Shown piece after piece: positions 25,475-32,185 of a stretch of DNA of 64,000 nucleotides. The notes beneath the pieces are model-generated. The model worked only from the letters and a program-made list of their open reading frames with translations, had not been told where the DNA came from and did not search any database. The stretch's first letter is position 1. The number at the start of each line of letters is the position of its first letter. Source of the DNA: Planifilum fimeticola (GTDB lineage: Bacteria > Bacillota > Bacilli > Thermoactinomycetales > DSM-44946); the NCBI RefSeq assembly GCF_003001905.1, contig NZ_PVNE01000005.1, forward strand, positions 62,001 to 126,000, written 5' to 3'. The position numbers and the translations under genes are program-made.

Positions 25475-25503
25475 AAAAAAAGAAAAACCCGCCCGAAGGC
25501 GGG
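25475..25503 (-). terminator. Intrinsic terminator of korAB
   Basis: On the minus strand CCCGCC-TTCG-GGCGGG followed by TTTTTCTTTTTTT, 20 bases after the korB stop. The loop is a stable UUCG tetraloop. Confidence 0.9.
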
Positions 25504-25522
25504 AGATCTTGGGTGCTCTCGA

Positions 25523-26386
25523 TCAGCGATAGCTCTGCAGCAGGGCCTGTGCGTCTTCCTCCTTCAGTCGGAGATCCACCTTGGCCGTAGCCACCTCGCT
25601 CGCCCCGATCATCTCCTCGTGGAAGACGGGGCGTTCCTGTTTATACAGGACCCCGGTGACCACTCCTTTCGTTTCATGCAGGAGGCGAAGGGCTCCTTCC
25701 CGATCGGTCGGATCGTAATCCTCCCGTTCGTCCAGATTGACCAGCGTTTCCTTGAACCAGTCATAGGTGTTCACCTTGTTGAAGGTGACGCACGGGCTGA
25801 AGCAGTTGACCAAGGCGAAACCGCGATGGCGGATCGCTTCTTCGAAAAGGCGCGTCATCTGCTTTACATCTCCGGAAAAGGCCTGAGCCACAAAGCTGGC
25901 GCCGTTGACAATGGCGGTTTCCACCGCCTTGACCGGCTCCTCCGCGGAACCCTGCGGCGAAGTCTTCGACTTGAACCCTCGTTCGCTGGTCGGGGAAAGC
26001 TGTCCGGTGGTCAGACCGTAGATGTGGTTGTCCATCACGATGTAGGTCAGGTCGATGTTGCGCCGCACCGCGTGGACGAAGTGCCCCATCCCGATCCCGT
26101 ATCCGTCGCCGTCTCCCCCGGCGGCGATCACCGTGAGGTCCTGGTTGGCCAGTTTCACCCCCGTCGCCGTTGGCAATGCCCGCCCGTGGAGGCTGTGGAA
26201 ACCGTAGGAACCGAAGTGTTGGGAGATTTTCCCCGAACATCCGATCCCCGAAACCAGAACCACTTCCTCCGGAGCCAACCCCAGGTCGGCACAAGCCTTT
26301 TGCAGGGAAGACAACACCGCGTAGTCGCCGCACCCGGGACACCAGGTGGGTCGATTGTTCGTTCGGAAATCCTTGATGGTCGCCAT
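25523..26386 (-). CDS. korB: 2-oxoacid:ferredoxin oxidoreductase beta subunit
   Basis: A 287-residue thiamine-diphosphate-binding subunit. NNRPTWCPGCGDYAVLSSLQ holds the first cluster cysteines, VVLVSGIGCSGKISQHFGSY the third, and AAGGDGDGYGIGMGHFVHAV plus DNHIYGLTTGQLSPTS the TPP/Mg site (GDGD...N). It oxidatively decarboxylates 2-oxoacids such as 2-oxoglutarate to acyl-CoA, reducing ferredoxin. The ATG at 26386 overlaps the korA stop codon (TGATG); a GTG one codon earlier is also possible. The two subunits are translationally coupled. Confidence 0.92.
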   Translation of the reverse strand: MATIKDFRTNNRPTWCPGCGDYAVLSSLQKACADLGLAPEEVVLVSGIGCSGKISQHFGSYGFHSLHGRALPTATGVKLANQDLTVIAAGGDGDGYGIGMGHFVHAVRRNIDLTYIVMDNHIYGLTTGQLSPTSERGFKSKTSPQGSAEEPVKAVETAIVNGASFVAQAFSGDVKQMTRLFEEAIRHRGFALVNCFSPCVTFNKVNTYDWFKETLVNLDEREDYDPTDREGALRLLHETKGVVTGVLYKQERPVFHEEMIGASEVATAKVDLRLKEEDAQALLQSYR

Positions 26387-28149
26387 CACGCCGTCACCCC
26401 TTCCTCCTGATGAACATGCCCGAGGATCTCCTTCACCGTGAAGGGATCTCCGCTGAACTTCAGGCAGCTGACGATTTTGTCGTGGAACCCGACCCGGGCG
26501 CGGATCCGTTCGGCGAGCTGGCCGGTGGCGTTGTTCTCCACCACCAGAATGCGCTCCGCTCCCTCAAGAACTCGTTTCACCGAAGCATCCGGGAAGGGAT
26601 TCAACACCCGGAGCTGCAGGTGTCCCGTCCGGATTCCCTTGCTGCGCAGGACTTCGACGGCCTCTCGAATCTGGGCGGCGGTGGATCCGAAACCGACCAG
26701 CGTCCATTCGGTGGTTTCCGGGCCGTCGTAGCTGTATCCGATGGCATCCGCGTCAAATCCCTTCAACTTGCGCAAGCGCTTACTCATCTGCTCCACCCGG
26801 GTCCGGGGATCCTCGATCTCCTCGATGGCACCGTCATCGTGCTCGTTGCTCAAAGCGACGAAGCGGCCGTTTTTCTGACCCGGAATCGAGCGTTTGGAAA
26901 TTCCCGACTCGGTCACGGTGTAGCGGCGATATGCCCCCGGAGCCAACTGGGCCAGCTCTTCATCGGAAATCAACTCGCCGCGATCGATGCGGACCGACGA
27001 GAAATCAATCGCTTTCACGGGCACCGATTGCTTGGACATGCCCAGGAACATGTCGGTGGCCACGATCACGGGACATTGATACTTCTCCGCCAGGTTAAAG
27101 GCTTCGGCGGTGTATCGGAAGCACTCCTCCACGGTGGTGGGGGTCAGTACGATCCGAGGAATCTCCCCGTGGGAACCGTGCAACAATTCATTCAGGTCGG
27201 ACTGCTCCGTCTTGGTCGGCAAACCGGTTCCCGGACCGCCCCGCATCACATCCACCACGACCAGCGGAGTCTCGGTGATGCCGGACAGGCCGATCGCCTC
27301 CTGCATGAGGGAAATGCCCGGGCCGGAAGTGGAAGTCATCGCCCGCACGCCCGCATAGTTGGCGCCGATCGCCATGATGCAGGCAGCGATCTCATCCTCC
27401 GCCTGGATCACTTTCCCGCCGAACCGGGGGAAGTGAGCCAGCGCCGCATACATGATCTCCGTCGCCGGCGTGATCGGATAAGCGGCGAGAAAACGGCATC
27501 CGGCAGCCAACGCCCCCAACGCGACGGCCTCGTTTCCGGAGAGGTAAAGGTGTCCTCCCCCGTCTTCCTCGGGTTCCGGATCCGGCAGCTCCTTCAGCTG
27601 GCCGAAATGGGCGAGGGCATAGTCGTATCCCTTCTGCACGGCCTCCTTGTTCTTTGCAACCACCTGCTCCCCTTTTTTGCCGAAACGATCCTCAATCAAT
27701 GAATCGAAGGCATCCGGCGAAAGACCGACCAAACCGGCGGACACGCCGCAAGCGATCATGTTTTTCATGATCGGGCTGCCCACTTCCTTGGCCATCTCCG
27801 TCACCGGAACCGGGCAGAGGCGGATGTTCTTTCCCTCCGGGGCCTTGAGCGACCGAATCCGGCTCGAGTCGTAAATGAGAGCCGCCCCCTCATTCAGCTC
27901 CCAGCCGTTTTCGTCCACTGTCCGCTGATCGAAAGCGATCAGAATATCCAACCCGTCTCCGTGATATCCCGTCTTCCGGGGAGTGACGCGAACCTTGTAA
28001 TTGGTGTGTCCTCCCTTGATCAGGGACATGAAGTGACGGTAGGCAAAGACGTAATGTCCCCGCCGGTTCAGCGCCATGGCGAAAATCTCGCCGGTGCTGT
28101 CAATCCCCTCCCCTTGGGCACCGCCCACTTTCCAGGTCAATTCTGTCAT
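26386..28149 (-). CDS. korA: 2-oxoacid:ferredoxin oxidoreductase alpha subunit, gamma-alpha fusion
   Basis: A 587-residue protein. Residues 1-190 are the gamma (CoA-binding) domain, starting TWKVGGAQGEGIDSTGEIFA. From about 205 the alpha pyrimidine domain follows: LSGNEAVALGALAAGCRFLA, YPITPATEIM, GANYAGVRAMTSTSGPGISL. The C-terminal domain ends near VVENNATGQLAERIRARVG. The ATG at 28149 follows AAGGTGAAACAGACC; a GTG at 28161 lies too close to the GGAGG site. With korB it forms the standard two-subunit enzyme of aerobic Bacilli and Actinobacteria. Substrate assignment to 2-oxoglutarate is inference. Confidence 0.9.
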   Translation of the reverse strand: MTELTWKVGGAQGEGIDSTGEIFAMALNRRGHYVFAYRHFMSLIKGGHTNYKVRVTPRKTGYHGDGLDILIAFDQRTVDENGWELNEGAALIYDSSRIRSLKAPEGKNIRLCPVPVTEMAKEVGSPIMKNMIACGVSAGLVGLSPDAFDSLIEDRFGKKGEQVVAKNKEAVQKGYDYALAHFGQLKELPDPEPEEDGGGHLYLSGNEAVALGALAAGCRFLAAYPITPATEIMYAALAHFPRFGGKVIQAEDEIAACIMAIGANYAGVRAMTSTSGPGISLMQEAIGLSGITETPLVVVDVMRGGPGTGLPTKTEQSDLNELLHGSHGEIPRIVLTPTTVEECFRYTAEAFNLAEKYQCPVIVATDMFLGMSKQSVPVKAIDFSSVRIDRGELISDEELAQLAPGAYRRYTVTESGISKRSIPGQKNGRFVALSNEHDDGAIEEIEDPRTRVEQMSKRLRKLKGFDADAIGYSYDGPETTEWTLVGFGSTAAQIREAVEVLRSKGIRTGHLQLRVLNPFPDASVKRVLEGAERILVVENNATGQLAERIRARVGFHDKIVSCLKFSGDPFTVKEILGHVHQEEGVTA

Positions 28150-28534
28150 GGTCTGTTTCACCTTCCTCCGACTTTGATATATAACAGACCTCCGCGTTTT
28201 TCGGCGGACAGCGGTTTCAGCCGCTCCCTGTCAAGCTAAGCTTATCGAAATAAACCATGTTTTTCAACAGGTCGAAGGGGGAACCGGCCTCATTTTTTGC
28301 CGAGATCCGAGAAAACTGTCCCAATCAATGCCGACGAGGTGTTACATCATGTTTCTTTCCCCGAAATTCCCTTGCAAAAACATTCGGAAATCCGATCGGG
28401 TTTTGACCCGCCCTCCCCGTCCGCTTTAAAGGCGGATTTTTCCGGCATCCCAGGGGCCGATTATGCCTTTTGATCTCTCCGGGCATCTGATATACTTATT
28501 GTCGTTAATTCTGGAAAGGCAGGCGGAAACACCC
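28150..28534. other. Divergent intergenic region between korA and speA
   Basis: About 385 bases without a gene. It holds the upstream regions of both genes. A short GC hairpin with a T run on the plus strand lies at about 28427-28443 (TCCGCTTTAAAGGCGGATTTTT), with no plus-strand gene before it, so it could be an attenuator-like or relic terminator. I see no further recognisable element. Confidence 0.4.
28488..28496 (+). promoter_or_regulatory. Extended -10 promoter of speA
   Basis: TGATATACT, an extended -10 (TGn plus TATACT, the hexamer at 28491-28496), lies about 39 bases before the TTG start of speA. A weak -35 (TTTTGA) lies 17 bases upstream of the hexamer. Its position argues against a start codon at 28463. 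Confidence 0.5.
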
Positions 28535-29995
28535 TTGAACAATCGGCAACAACTCACGCCACTGTTTACGCGGCTGAAAGAACATGCAGCAAGAAACCCC
28601 CTTCAATTCCACATTCCCGGACACAAAAAGGGACAGGGGATGGACCCGGAGTTTCGCGATTTCATGGGAGAGCGCGCCCTGTCCATCGATTTGATCAACA
28701 TCGCACCGCTGGATGATTTGCACCATCCCCACGGTCCCATTCAGGAGGCGCAAAAGCTCGCGGCCGAAGCCTTCGGGGCGGATCACACCTTTTTTTCCGT
28801 CCAGGGCACCAGCGGAGCGATCATGACGATGGTCCTTTCCGTCTGTTCGCCCGGCGACAAGATCATCGTTCCGCGTAACGTGCACAAATCGGTATTGACC
28901 GCCATCATCTTGGCCGGGGGGCATCCCGTGTTCGTTCATCCGGTGATGGACGAGCAGCTGGGCATCGCCCACGGCGTCACCGTCCAGGACGTGGAACGAA
29001 CCCTGCGGACGCACCCGGATGCCAAAGCGGTTCTTCTCATCAATCCCACCTACTACGGGATTGCCGGAAATTTGGCGGAAATCGTCGAGACGGTTCATCG
29101 ATGGAACATCCCCGTTTTGGTGGATGAAGCCCACGGGGTCCACACCCACTTTCACGAACGGCTGCCCCTGTCCGCCATGCAGGCCGGAGCGGATATGGCG
29201 GCCACCAGCATGCACAAGCTGGGCGGATCCCTCACGCAAAGTTCCATCCTCAACATCCGGTCTCAGCGGGTCAACCCGCGGCGGGTACAGTCGATCATCA
29301 GCATGCTGACCACCACATCCACGTCGTATCTTCTCCTGGCATCCCTCGATGCCGCCCGGCGGCATCTGGCCACGCGCGGGAAGGAAATGCTGGACCGAAC
29401 CCTCTCTCTCGCCGCCCTGGCCCGGGAGCGAATCAATGCCATCCCCGGCCTCAATTGCGTCGGCAGGGAAATCCTGGGGAGCGACGCCGTTTACGACCTG
29501 GATGAAACCAAATTGACCATCCACCTGAAAGGACTGGGAATTAACGGATACGATGCGGAAAAGTGGCTCAGGAGCCGCTGGAACATCGAGGTGGAATTGA
29601 GCGATCTCTACAACATCCTCTGCATTATCACCCCGGGGGACACCCCGGAGACGATCGACACCCTGGTCCGGGCGCTTGCGGAACTTTCCAGAGAATACTA
29701 CACAGCAGGCCGAAGGAACCGGATCAGCATCCGCTTGCCGGATATCCCTGAACTGGTCCTTTCTCCGCGGGACGCCTTCTACGCGAAAACCACCACGGTT
29801 CCCTTCGATGAATCCGCCGGAAGAATCATCGCCGAATTCATCATGATTTACCCTCCCGGCATACCGGTTCTCCTTCCGGGAGAGCGAATCACCCGCACCA
29901 ACATCAACTACATCCGGGAACACATGCGGGTGGGACTCCCTGTCCAGGGACCGGAAGACCCGGAAATCCGGATGATCCGCGTCATCGACGAATAG
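28535..29995 (+). CDS. speA: Arginine decarboxylase SpeA (fold-I Orn/Lys/Arg decarboxylase)
   Basis: A 486-residue PLP enzyme closely matching B. subtilis SpeA: LQFHIPGHKKGQGMDPEF, FGADHTFFSVQGTSGAIMTM, VLVDEAHGVHTHFHERLPL, and ATSMHKLGGSLTQSSIL with the PLP-binding lysine; the C-terminus has EFIMIYPPGIPVLLPGE. It converts arginine to agmatine, the first step to putrescine and spermidine. The TTG at 28535 gives the normal length (about 490); an ATG at 28463 would lie upstream of the promoter. The SR1-type RNA gene lies convergently just downstream, as sr1 neighbours speA in B. subtilis. Confidence 0.92.
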   Translation: MNNRQQLTPLFTRLKEHAARNPLQFHIPGHKKGQGMDPEFRDFMGERALSIDLINIAPLDDLHHPHGPIQEAQKLAAEAFGADHTFFSVQGTSGAIMTMVLSVCSPGDKIIVPRNVHKSVLTAIILAGGHPVFVHPVMDEQLGIAHGVTVQDVERTLRTHPDAKAVLLINPTYYGIAGNLAEIVETVHRWNIPVLVDEAHGVHTHFHERLPLSAMQAGADMAATSMHKLGGSLTQSSILNIRSQRVNPRRVQSIISMLTTTSTSYLLLASLDAARRHLATRGKEMLDRTLSLAALARERINAIPGLNCVGREILGSDAVYDLDETKLTIHLKGLGINGYDAEKWLRSRWNIEVELSDLYNILCIITPGDTPETIDTLVRALAELSREYYTAGRRNRISIRLPDIPELVLSPRDAFYAKTTTVPFDESAGRIIAEFIMIYPPGIPVLLPGERITRTNINYIREHMRVGLPVQGPEDPEIRMIRVIDE

Positions 29996-30019
29996 GACAA
30001 AGAATAGCACAAAATAAAA

Positions 30020-30068
30020 AACCCCCTCTGGGGTTCAACCCGCGTCTTTTCCGGACACGGGTTTTTTT
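30020..30068. terminator. Back-to-back terminators between speA and the SR1-type RNA
   Basis: Two adjacent hairpins. AACCCC-CTCT-GGGGTT (30020-30035) is followed on the minus strand by TTTTTATTTT and ends the small RNA. AACCCG...CGGGTT (30037-30063) is followed on the plus strand by TTTTTTT and ends speA. Confidence 0.85.
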
Positions 30069-30106
30069 GTATGGGGATGGCCGATTTCCTTACATGAAAA
30101 GGTTTG

Positions 30107-30229
30107 TCAACGCTCTTCCATCGAATTCTCTTCCTTGCACCCCGGGCACTTTCCGTACAGAACTCCGGCCTTTTCCGTCTCCAGGTAATCGATGATCTCA
30201 TCACAGCTTTGGCAGACGATCACTTCCAT
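30107..30229 (-). CDS. SR1P-like GapA-binding peptide
   Basis: A 40-residue peptide starting MEVIVCQSCDEIIDYLETEK and ending with a second Cys pair. Cys6/Cys9 and Cys28/Cys31 form two CxxC pairs; the VLYGKC segment before the second pair is characteristic of SR1P peptides (B. subtilis SR1P begins MGTIVCQDCN). SR1P binds glyceraldehyde-3-phosphate dehydrogenase GapA and promotes its RNase J1 interaction (known for B. subtilis). AGGAG lies 12 bases before the ATG. The gene is too short for routine gene finders. Confidence 0.82.
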   Translation of the reverse strand: MEVIVCQSCDEIIDYLETEKAGVLYGKCPGCKEENSMEER

Positions 30230-30261
30230 CGTACTTTCGTCTCCTCTCCCGGAAGCTTGAC

Positions 30262-30275
30262 TGAAAGCGCTTTAA
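30262..30275 (-). promoter_or_regulatory. cre-like CcpA operator in the SR1 transcription unit
   Basis: TGAAAGCGCTTTAA matches 13 of 14 positions of the cre consensus (TGnAAnCGnTnnCA type). It lies about ten bases downstream of the expected transcription start, a roadblock position, and fits carbon-catabolite repression of SR1. Confidence 0.55.
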
Positions 30276-30277
30276 TT

Positions 30278-30288
30278 GGTATGACACT
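30278..30288 (-). promoter_or_regulatory. CcpN-like operator at the SR1 start site
   Basis: On the minus strand AGTGTCATACC fits nine of eleven positions of the CcpN consensus as I recall it (TRTGHYATAYW). It overlaps the expected +1. A weaker copy (TATGGTATAAC) lies between -35 and -10. CcpN is the main SR1 repressor in B. subtilis. Confidence 0.4.
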
Positions 30289-30291
30289 TAT

Positions 30292-30320
30292 AGTATAATA
30301 AGTTATACCATAATCGTCAA
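30292..30320 (-). promoter_or_regulatory. Sigma-A promoter of the SR1-type RNA
   Basis: On the minus strand TTGACG (30320-30315), 17-base spacer, TATACT (30297-30292). This is close to the sigma-A consensus at ideal spacing. Confidence 0.8.
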
Positions 30321-30347
30321 CAGGGGTCGATTAAGATCATATCCCCC

Positions 30348-30382
30348 ATAAAAAAACAAAAAAAGGGTGAATCGATTCACCC
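30348..30382 (-). terminator. Intrinsic terminator of the DUF3055 gene
   Basis: The perfect 18-base palindrome GGGTGAATCGATTCACCC (30365-30382) is followed on the minus strand by TTTTTTTGTTTTTTT. Part of it (AATCGATTCACCCGG) recurs at 30436-30450. Confidence 0.85.
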
Positions 30383-30465
30383 GGTCGCCGGCACGGTCTC
30401 CTTCCGGATTCCGCGCCTTTCCGATTCGGCGGGAAAATCGATTCACCCGGCTTCATCCCGGCATC

Positions 30466-30768
30466 TCACATCTCCGATTCGGACTCCATCGTCAGCGCCG
30501 GGAGATTGGTGCGGAGGAAAACGGACAACTCCTCCGCTTCCTCGCGGGACCGCAAATTGTACACCCGCTGGAGATATTCCAGGTTTTCCGCGTCCTCCAG
30601 GGAAAGGAGCGACGACCGCCCGGTCTGCATGCAGACCACCAGGGGCTTTCCGAAAAACATCTTGGTATAGATGATCCCGAAATCGTAACGTCCGTGCTCG
30701 GAAACAAAACCCACGAAACGGACCTTCACCTTTTCGGACTCATCGTACAGGCGCTCGTAGTGGCTCAT
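30466..30768 (-). CDS. DUF3055 family protein
   Basis: A 100-residue cytosolic protein: ERLYDESEKVKVRFVGFVSE, RYDFGIIYTKMFFGKPLVVC, MQTGRSSLLSLEDAENLEYL and a Glu-rich helical end. These blocks fit the DUF3055 family of Bacillales, function unknown. The ATG at 30768 is used because AAGGGGGA lies just upstream; in-frame TTG/CTG codons before it are disfavoured. Single gene with its own terminator. Confidence 0.75.
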   Translation of the reverse strand: MSHYERLYDESEKVKVRFVGFVSEHGRYDFGIIYTKMFFGKPLVVCMQTGRSSLLSLEDAENLEYLQRVYNLRSREEAEELSVFLRTNLPALTMESESEM

Positions 30769-30894
30769 CAGCAATCCCCCTTCGCGCTGAAGTTTCTTCT
30801 CGTCAAATCACCCTCACTTTCCTGTATGTGATATCGGCTCATCCAAGAAATCAGCGTCTCATTTCTTTACCCCATTTTTCATACGCCCAAACGT

Positions 30895-31356
30895 TCAATC
30901 ATCCCTCGAAGAATTGCATTCCTTCACCTTCGCTTCCAGCAGGGAGGCGATTTCTCGGAACAAAGCGAGATCTTCCTCGTCGATGCCGTCCTCCGGCTCC
31001 CCGATGACGACCAGTTCTCCGATCAGATGATGCCCTTTGTAGAAGGGCACCAGCACTTCCGTCCACCGGCCGACCCGCTCCCGAACCAGTTTGCCCCGGG
31101 CAGCCGTCAAGCTGTGCAATCCCTGTCCAAACCGGATCACGGGGGGGTGTGAACTGTAACCGGCATAATGAAAACGCACAAATTCATATCCCCGGGTGAG
31201 GTAGATGCCGACGTAACGATAGGTGGAAACGTGCTCATACAGGGTCTCAATCACATACCTGTATAAGGCCTCGATATCCCCTTCCAACTTGTCCGCCATG
31301 ACGCCGATCTTCGAGCGGATTTCATCCATGAGGTCCGCCTTGCGCATCGGATCCAT
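30895..31356 (-). CDS. GAF-domain-like protein
   Basis: A 153-residue protein. After an N-terminal helix (MDEIRSKIGVMADKLEGDIE) a GAF-like fold is suggested by YRYVGIYLTRGYEFVRFHYA, VIRFGQGLHSLTAARGKLVR and EVLVPFYKGHHLIGELVVIG, ending with the helix EEDLALFREIASLLEAKVKE. The ligand is unknown. It lacks the cysteines of free-methionine-sulfoxide reductases, so that GAF subgroup is unlikely. It has no partner domain. The start is ATG at 31356 with GGAG ten bases upstream. Confidence 0.6.
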   Translation of the reverse strand: MDPMRKADLMDEIRSKIGVMADKLEGDIEALYRYVIETLYEHVSTYRYVGIYLTRGYEFVRFHYAGYSSHPPVIRFGQGLHSLTAARGKLVRERVGRWTEVLVPFYKGHHLIGELVVIGEPEDGIDEEDLALFREIASLLEAKVKECNSSRDD

Positions 31357-31489
31357 CCCCCATCGACTCCTCCGGATGTTTTCTCAGTGTATCACATGCC
31401 GAACAACCGAACAACATATTTTCATAATATTTATATGATTGGAATCGACTCGTCAACGAAACCTCTCTTACATTCCATACCCGCCCCGA

Positions 31490-31519
31490 TTGTAATGGAA
31501 TCCATCCAAGTGTTAAGAT
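31490..31519 (+). promoter_or_regulatory. Candidate sigma-A promoter of the DUF1885 gene
   Basis: TTGTAA (31490-31495), 18-base spacer, TAAGAT (31514-31519), about 60 bases before the start codon at 31581. Confidence 0.45.
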
Positions 31520-31580
31520 GAAAAGGGGCAGCCGGCCCAAAGCAAAAAGGGACTTTTTCTACAAATCAGAGGTGGAAAAC

Positions 31581-32003
31581 ATGGACAACCGCGCATGGAT
31601 ACGGTTGGTGGAAAATTCGACGCAGACGGAGGTTTCCCTGAAAGACGTCAAGGAACAGTTGGACCGGTACGTCGACATGGCTTCCCGCACCGGGCGCCAG
31701 CTGGGCTGGACTTATGAGGAGGCCGCCTTTCCCTATACGGTGGAGGAACGGACGGAAAACGAAAACAGCTGGCTGGTCCTCAAGGGAAAAGATCCCAAGA
31801 TGTACCGCGGCTTGCTCATCGGAGTGAAGCAGGAACCCGCCGAAAAGGGAGGCCGCCATACCATTCAAATCCTCATTCCTCCGGGCGCCACCCACGGAGA
31901 TAAGTCGAAGGCCAATGAATTTTGCCGCTATCTCGCCAAGGCGTTCCAGGGGGAACTCCGCCTGTTTAACGGTCGGATTATGTATTTTTACCCCCGAAAA
32001 TGA
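31581..32003 (+). CDS. DUF1885 family protein
   Basis: A 140-residue protein with the DUF1885 pattern: VSLKDVKEQLDRYVDMASRT, GRQLGWTYEEAAFPYTVEE, IPPGATHGDKSKANEFCRYL and the end GELRLFNGRIMYFYPRK. The family is confined to Bacillales and has no known role. The ATG at 31581 follows AGAGGTGG; the upstream open frame is not conserved. A strong terminator follows. Confidence 0.78.
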   Translation: MDNRAWIRLVENSTQTEVSLKDVKEQLDRYVDMASRTGRQLGWTYEEAAFPYTVEERTENENSWLVLKGKDPKMYRGLLIGVKQEPAEKGGRHTIQILIPPGATHGDKSKANEFCRYLAKAFQGELRLFNGRIMYFYPRK

Positions 32004-32031
32004 TCCGGGAAACCCTTCAGCCGCTTCCCCG

Positions 32032-32068
32032 GCGACGGGCGACCTCAGCCCGTCGCTTCTTTTTTTTC
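32032..32068 (+). terminator. Intrinsic terminator after the DUF1885 gene
   Basis: GCGACGGGC-GACCTCA-GCCCGTCGC followed by TTCTTTTTTTT. Nine-pair perfect stem. Confidence 0.9.
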
Positions 32069-32156
32069 GATTATTCGGTTAAATCAGCCCATGCCTCCCC
32101 TCCCTTGTAAAAATATTCCTCTTCTCATCCGCGCCAAAAGCGGATATCCTATATTA

Positions 32157-32170
32157 GGAACGTTTGTTCG
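32157..32170 (+). promoter_or_regulatory. LexA (SOS) box upstream of dinB
   Basis: GGAACGTTTGTTCG matches 13 of 14 positions of the Gram-positive SOS box CGAACnnnnGTTCG. It ends 15 bases before the dinB ATG, overlapping or just after the likely -10 (TATATT at about 32150). Confidence 0.75.
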
Positions 32171-32185
32171 GAGGTGTGGCGAGGT

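Larger units (their letters stand above)
30010..30285 (-). ncRNA. sr1: SR1-type dual-function small RNA
   Basis: A minus-strand transcription unit of about 270 bases bounded by a sigma-A promoter (30292-30320) and a terminator hairpin (30020-30035). It encodes the SR1P-like peptide. In B. subtilis SR1 lies beside speA; it base-pairs with ahrC mRNA to lower arginine catabolism and is repressed by CcpN and CcpA under sugar. Here a cre-like palindrome sits just after the expected start and a CcpN-like sequence overlaps it. The regulatory base-pairing region cannot be verified without ahrC. Confidence 0.7.
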
